Shown in pieces: positions 5,720-6,206 of a DNA stretch of 6,206 nucleotides; within the stretch, counting starts at the first letter, position 1; each line of letters starts with the position of its first letter. The stretch spans positions 1 through 6,206 of the forward strand of contig QNAZ01000053.1 in the NCBI GenBank assembly GCA_003641645.1, given 5' to 3'. This DNA comes from Thermodesulfobacteriota bacterium. Lineage in GTDB: Bacteria; Desulfobacterota; Thermodesulfobacteria; Thermodesulfobacteriales; Thermodesulfobacteriaceae. A program made the translations under genes and the position numbers. Below the pieces are notes generated by a model. That model was not told the origin of the DNA. It saw only the letters and a program-made list of their open reading frames with translations, and did no database searches.

Positions 5720-6166
5720 TTATTGTTTTATTCCACTTAACATTACTACTATTCTTAATTCAGCGTAATACCATCCTTGGGAAATACTTATAAAGGCAGT
5801 TCCTTCAGGTCTTTTATAAGCTATAAAAGTAATTTTCGAAGAAAAAGCTCCTATTTCTTCCCAACCCTGATTTATCATTTGGACTTTATAAAATTCCACT
5901 AAAGATTTAAGAGTATATTTTCCTTTAAAAACAAGCATTCCAGTAAGCACTCCACCTGTGCGTAATAAAGCACTATTTTCAGCTTGATATTCTAAATCTT
6001 TTAAAACAGGAATATAAGGAACTGGGAAATAAATTAAGTCTTTTATTTTTTGAGATTTTACTTCTTCAGCTTGAGGGGTTATTACTTCAACATTAGGTTT
6101 TTCCTGTGCAAAAACTATAGAAAAAATAAAAAAATTTATAAAAATGAAAATTAAAAACTTTTTCAT
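5720..6166 (-). CDS. Secreted protein of unknown function, 148 aa, upstream of coaBC
   Basis: The N-terminus is a clear Sec signal peptide: MKKF, then a very hydrophobic Ile/Phe stretch to residue 18, and a likely signal peptidase I site after Ala20 (IVFA before QEKP). No lipobox Cys is present, so it should be a soluble periplasmic or exported protein. The mature part starts with a Lys/Glu/Pro-rich linker (21-42). A compact domain of about 100 residues follows, containing FPVPYIPVLKDLEY at 47-60, LRTGGVLTGMLVFKGKYT at 68-85, LVEFYKVQMINQGWEE at 89-104, then a beta-rich end through 144. A pattern of hydrophobic strand, helix ending in QGW, then strands is common in small exported proteins of Desulfobacterota-type bacteria, but I cannot name the family or function. 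AGGAGG lies 5 bp before the ATG. It is the first gene of an apparent two-gene operon with coaBC. Confidence 0.8.
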   Translation of the reverse strand: MKKFLIFIFINFFIFSIVFAQEKPNVEVITPQAEEVKSQKIKDLIYFPVPYIPVLKDLEYQAENSALLRTGGVLTGMLVFKGKYTLKSLVEFYKVQMINQGWEEIGAFSSKITFIAYKRPEGTAFISISQGWYYAELRIVVMLSGIKQ

Positions 6167-6171
6167 AATTC

Positions 6172-6177
6172 CCTCCT
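6172..6177 (-). promoter_or_regulatory. Strong Shine-Dalgarno site of the secreted-protein gene
   Basis: On the minus strand AGGAGG precedes the ATG at 6166 by 5 bp, a perfect anti-16S match at ideal spacing, which fixes the start. TATAGT next to it (6183-6178) resembles a -10 box but is too close to the start codon to leave a leader containing this site, so the promoter is probably further upstream, beyond the window. Confidence 0.7.
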
Positions 6178-6206
6178 ACTATAAAAATTTAATTAGAACA
6201 CTATTC

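Overview
The window is AT-rich (roughly 30% GC by eye) and gene-dense. Its proteins are rich in Lys, Glu and Ile, and the genes have bacterial Shine-Dalgarno sites. A HypF hydrogenase maturase, the radical-SAM heme synthase AhbD of the siroheme-dependent heme pathway, a fused CoaBC and a Sec-secreted small protein together suggest an anaerobic bacterium. A sulfate- or sulfur-metabolising, possibly thermophilic lineage such as the Thermodesulfobacterium group is the best guess. This taxonomic call is inference from gene content and composition only.

Layout, left to right. Positions 1-200 hold the 3' end of an upstream gene whose reading seems to jump frame at an A7 run. The tail carries a CENCH heme-binding-type motif and may be the end of a multiheme cytochrome. 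Positions 240-2512 encode a complete HypF (acylphosphatase, zinc-finger, YrdC and Kae1-like domains) broken into two frames at an A9 tract (1424-1432). Adding one A restores a continuous protein of about 757 residues. A spacer of about 180 bp (2513-2695) holds little beyond a doubtful 26-codon ORF and a weak promoter candidate. Positions 2696-4535 are a tight plus-strand pair: a fumarylacetoacetate-hydrolase-family enzyme and AhbD. On the minus strand, a secreted 148-aa protein (6166-5720) is followed after 9 bp by coaBC (5710-4496). CoaBC and AhbD converge and overlap by 40 bp at their 3' ends.

How the genes fit together. HypF builds the CN ligands of [NiFe]-hydrogenase, AhbD makes the last step of heme b, and CoaBC makes 4'-phosphopantetheine for coenzyme A, so most of the window is cofactor biosynthesis. 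I see no mobile element, CRISPR array, tRNA or rRNA. The most interesting signal is the A9 frame break inside an otherwise perfectly conserved hypF, together with a second A-run frame break just upstream. These are either recoding by polymerase or ribosome slippage, recent decay, or homopolymer sequencing errors.
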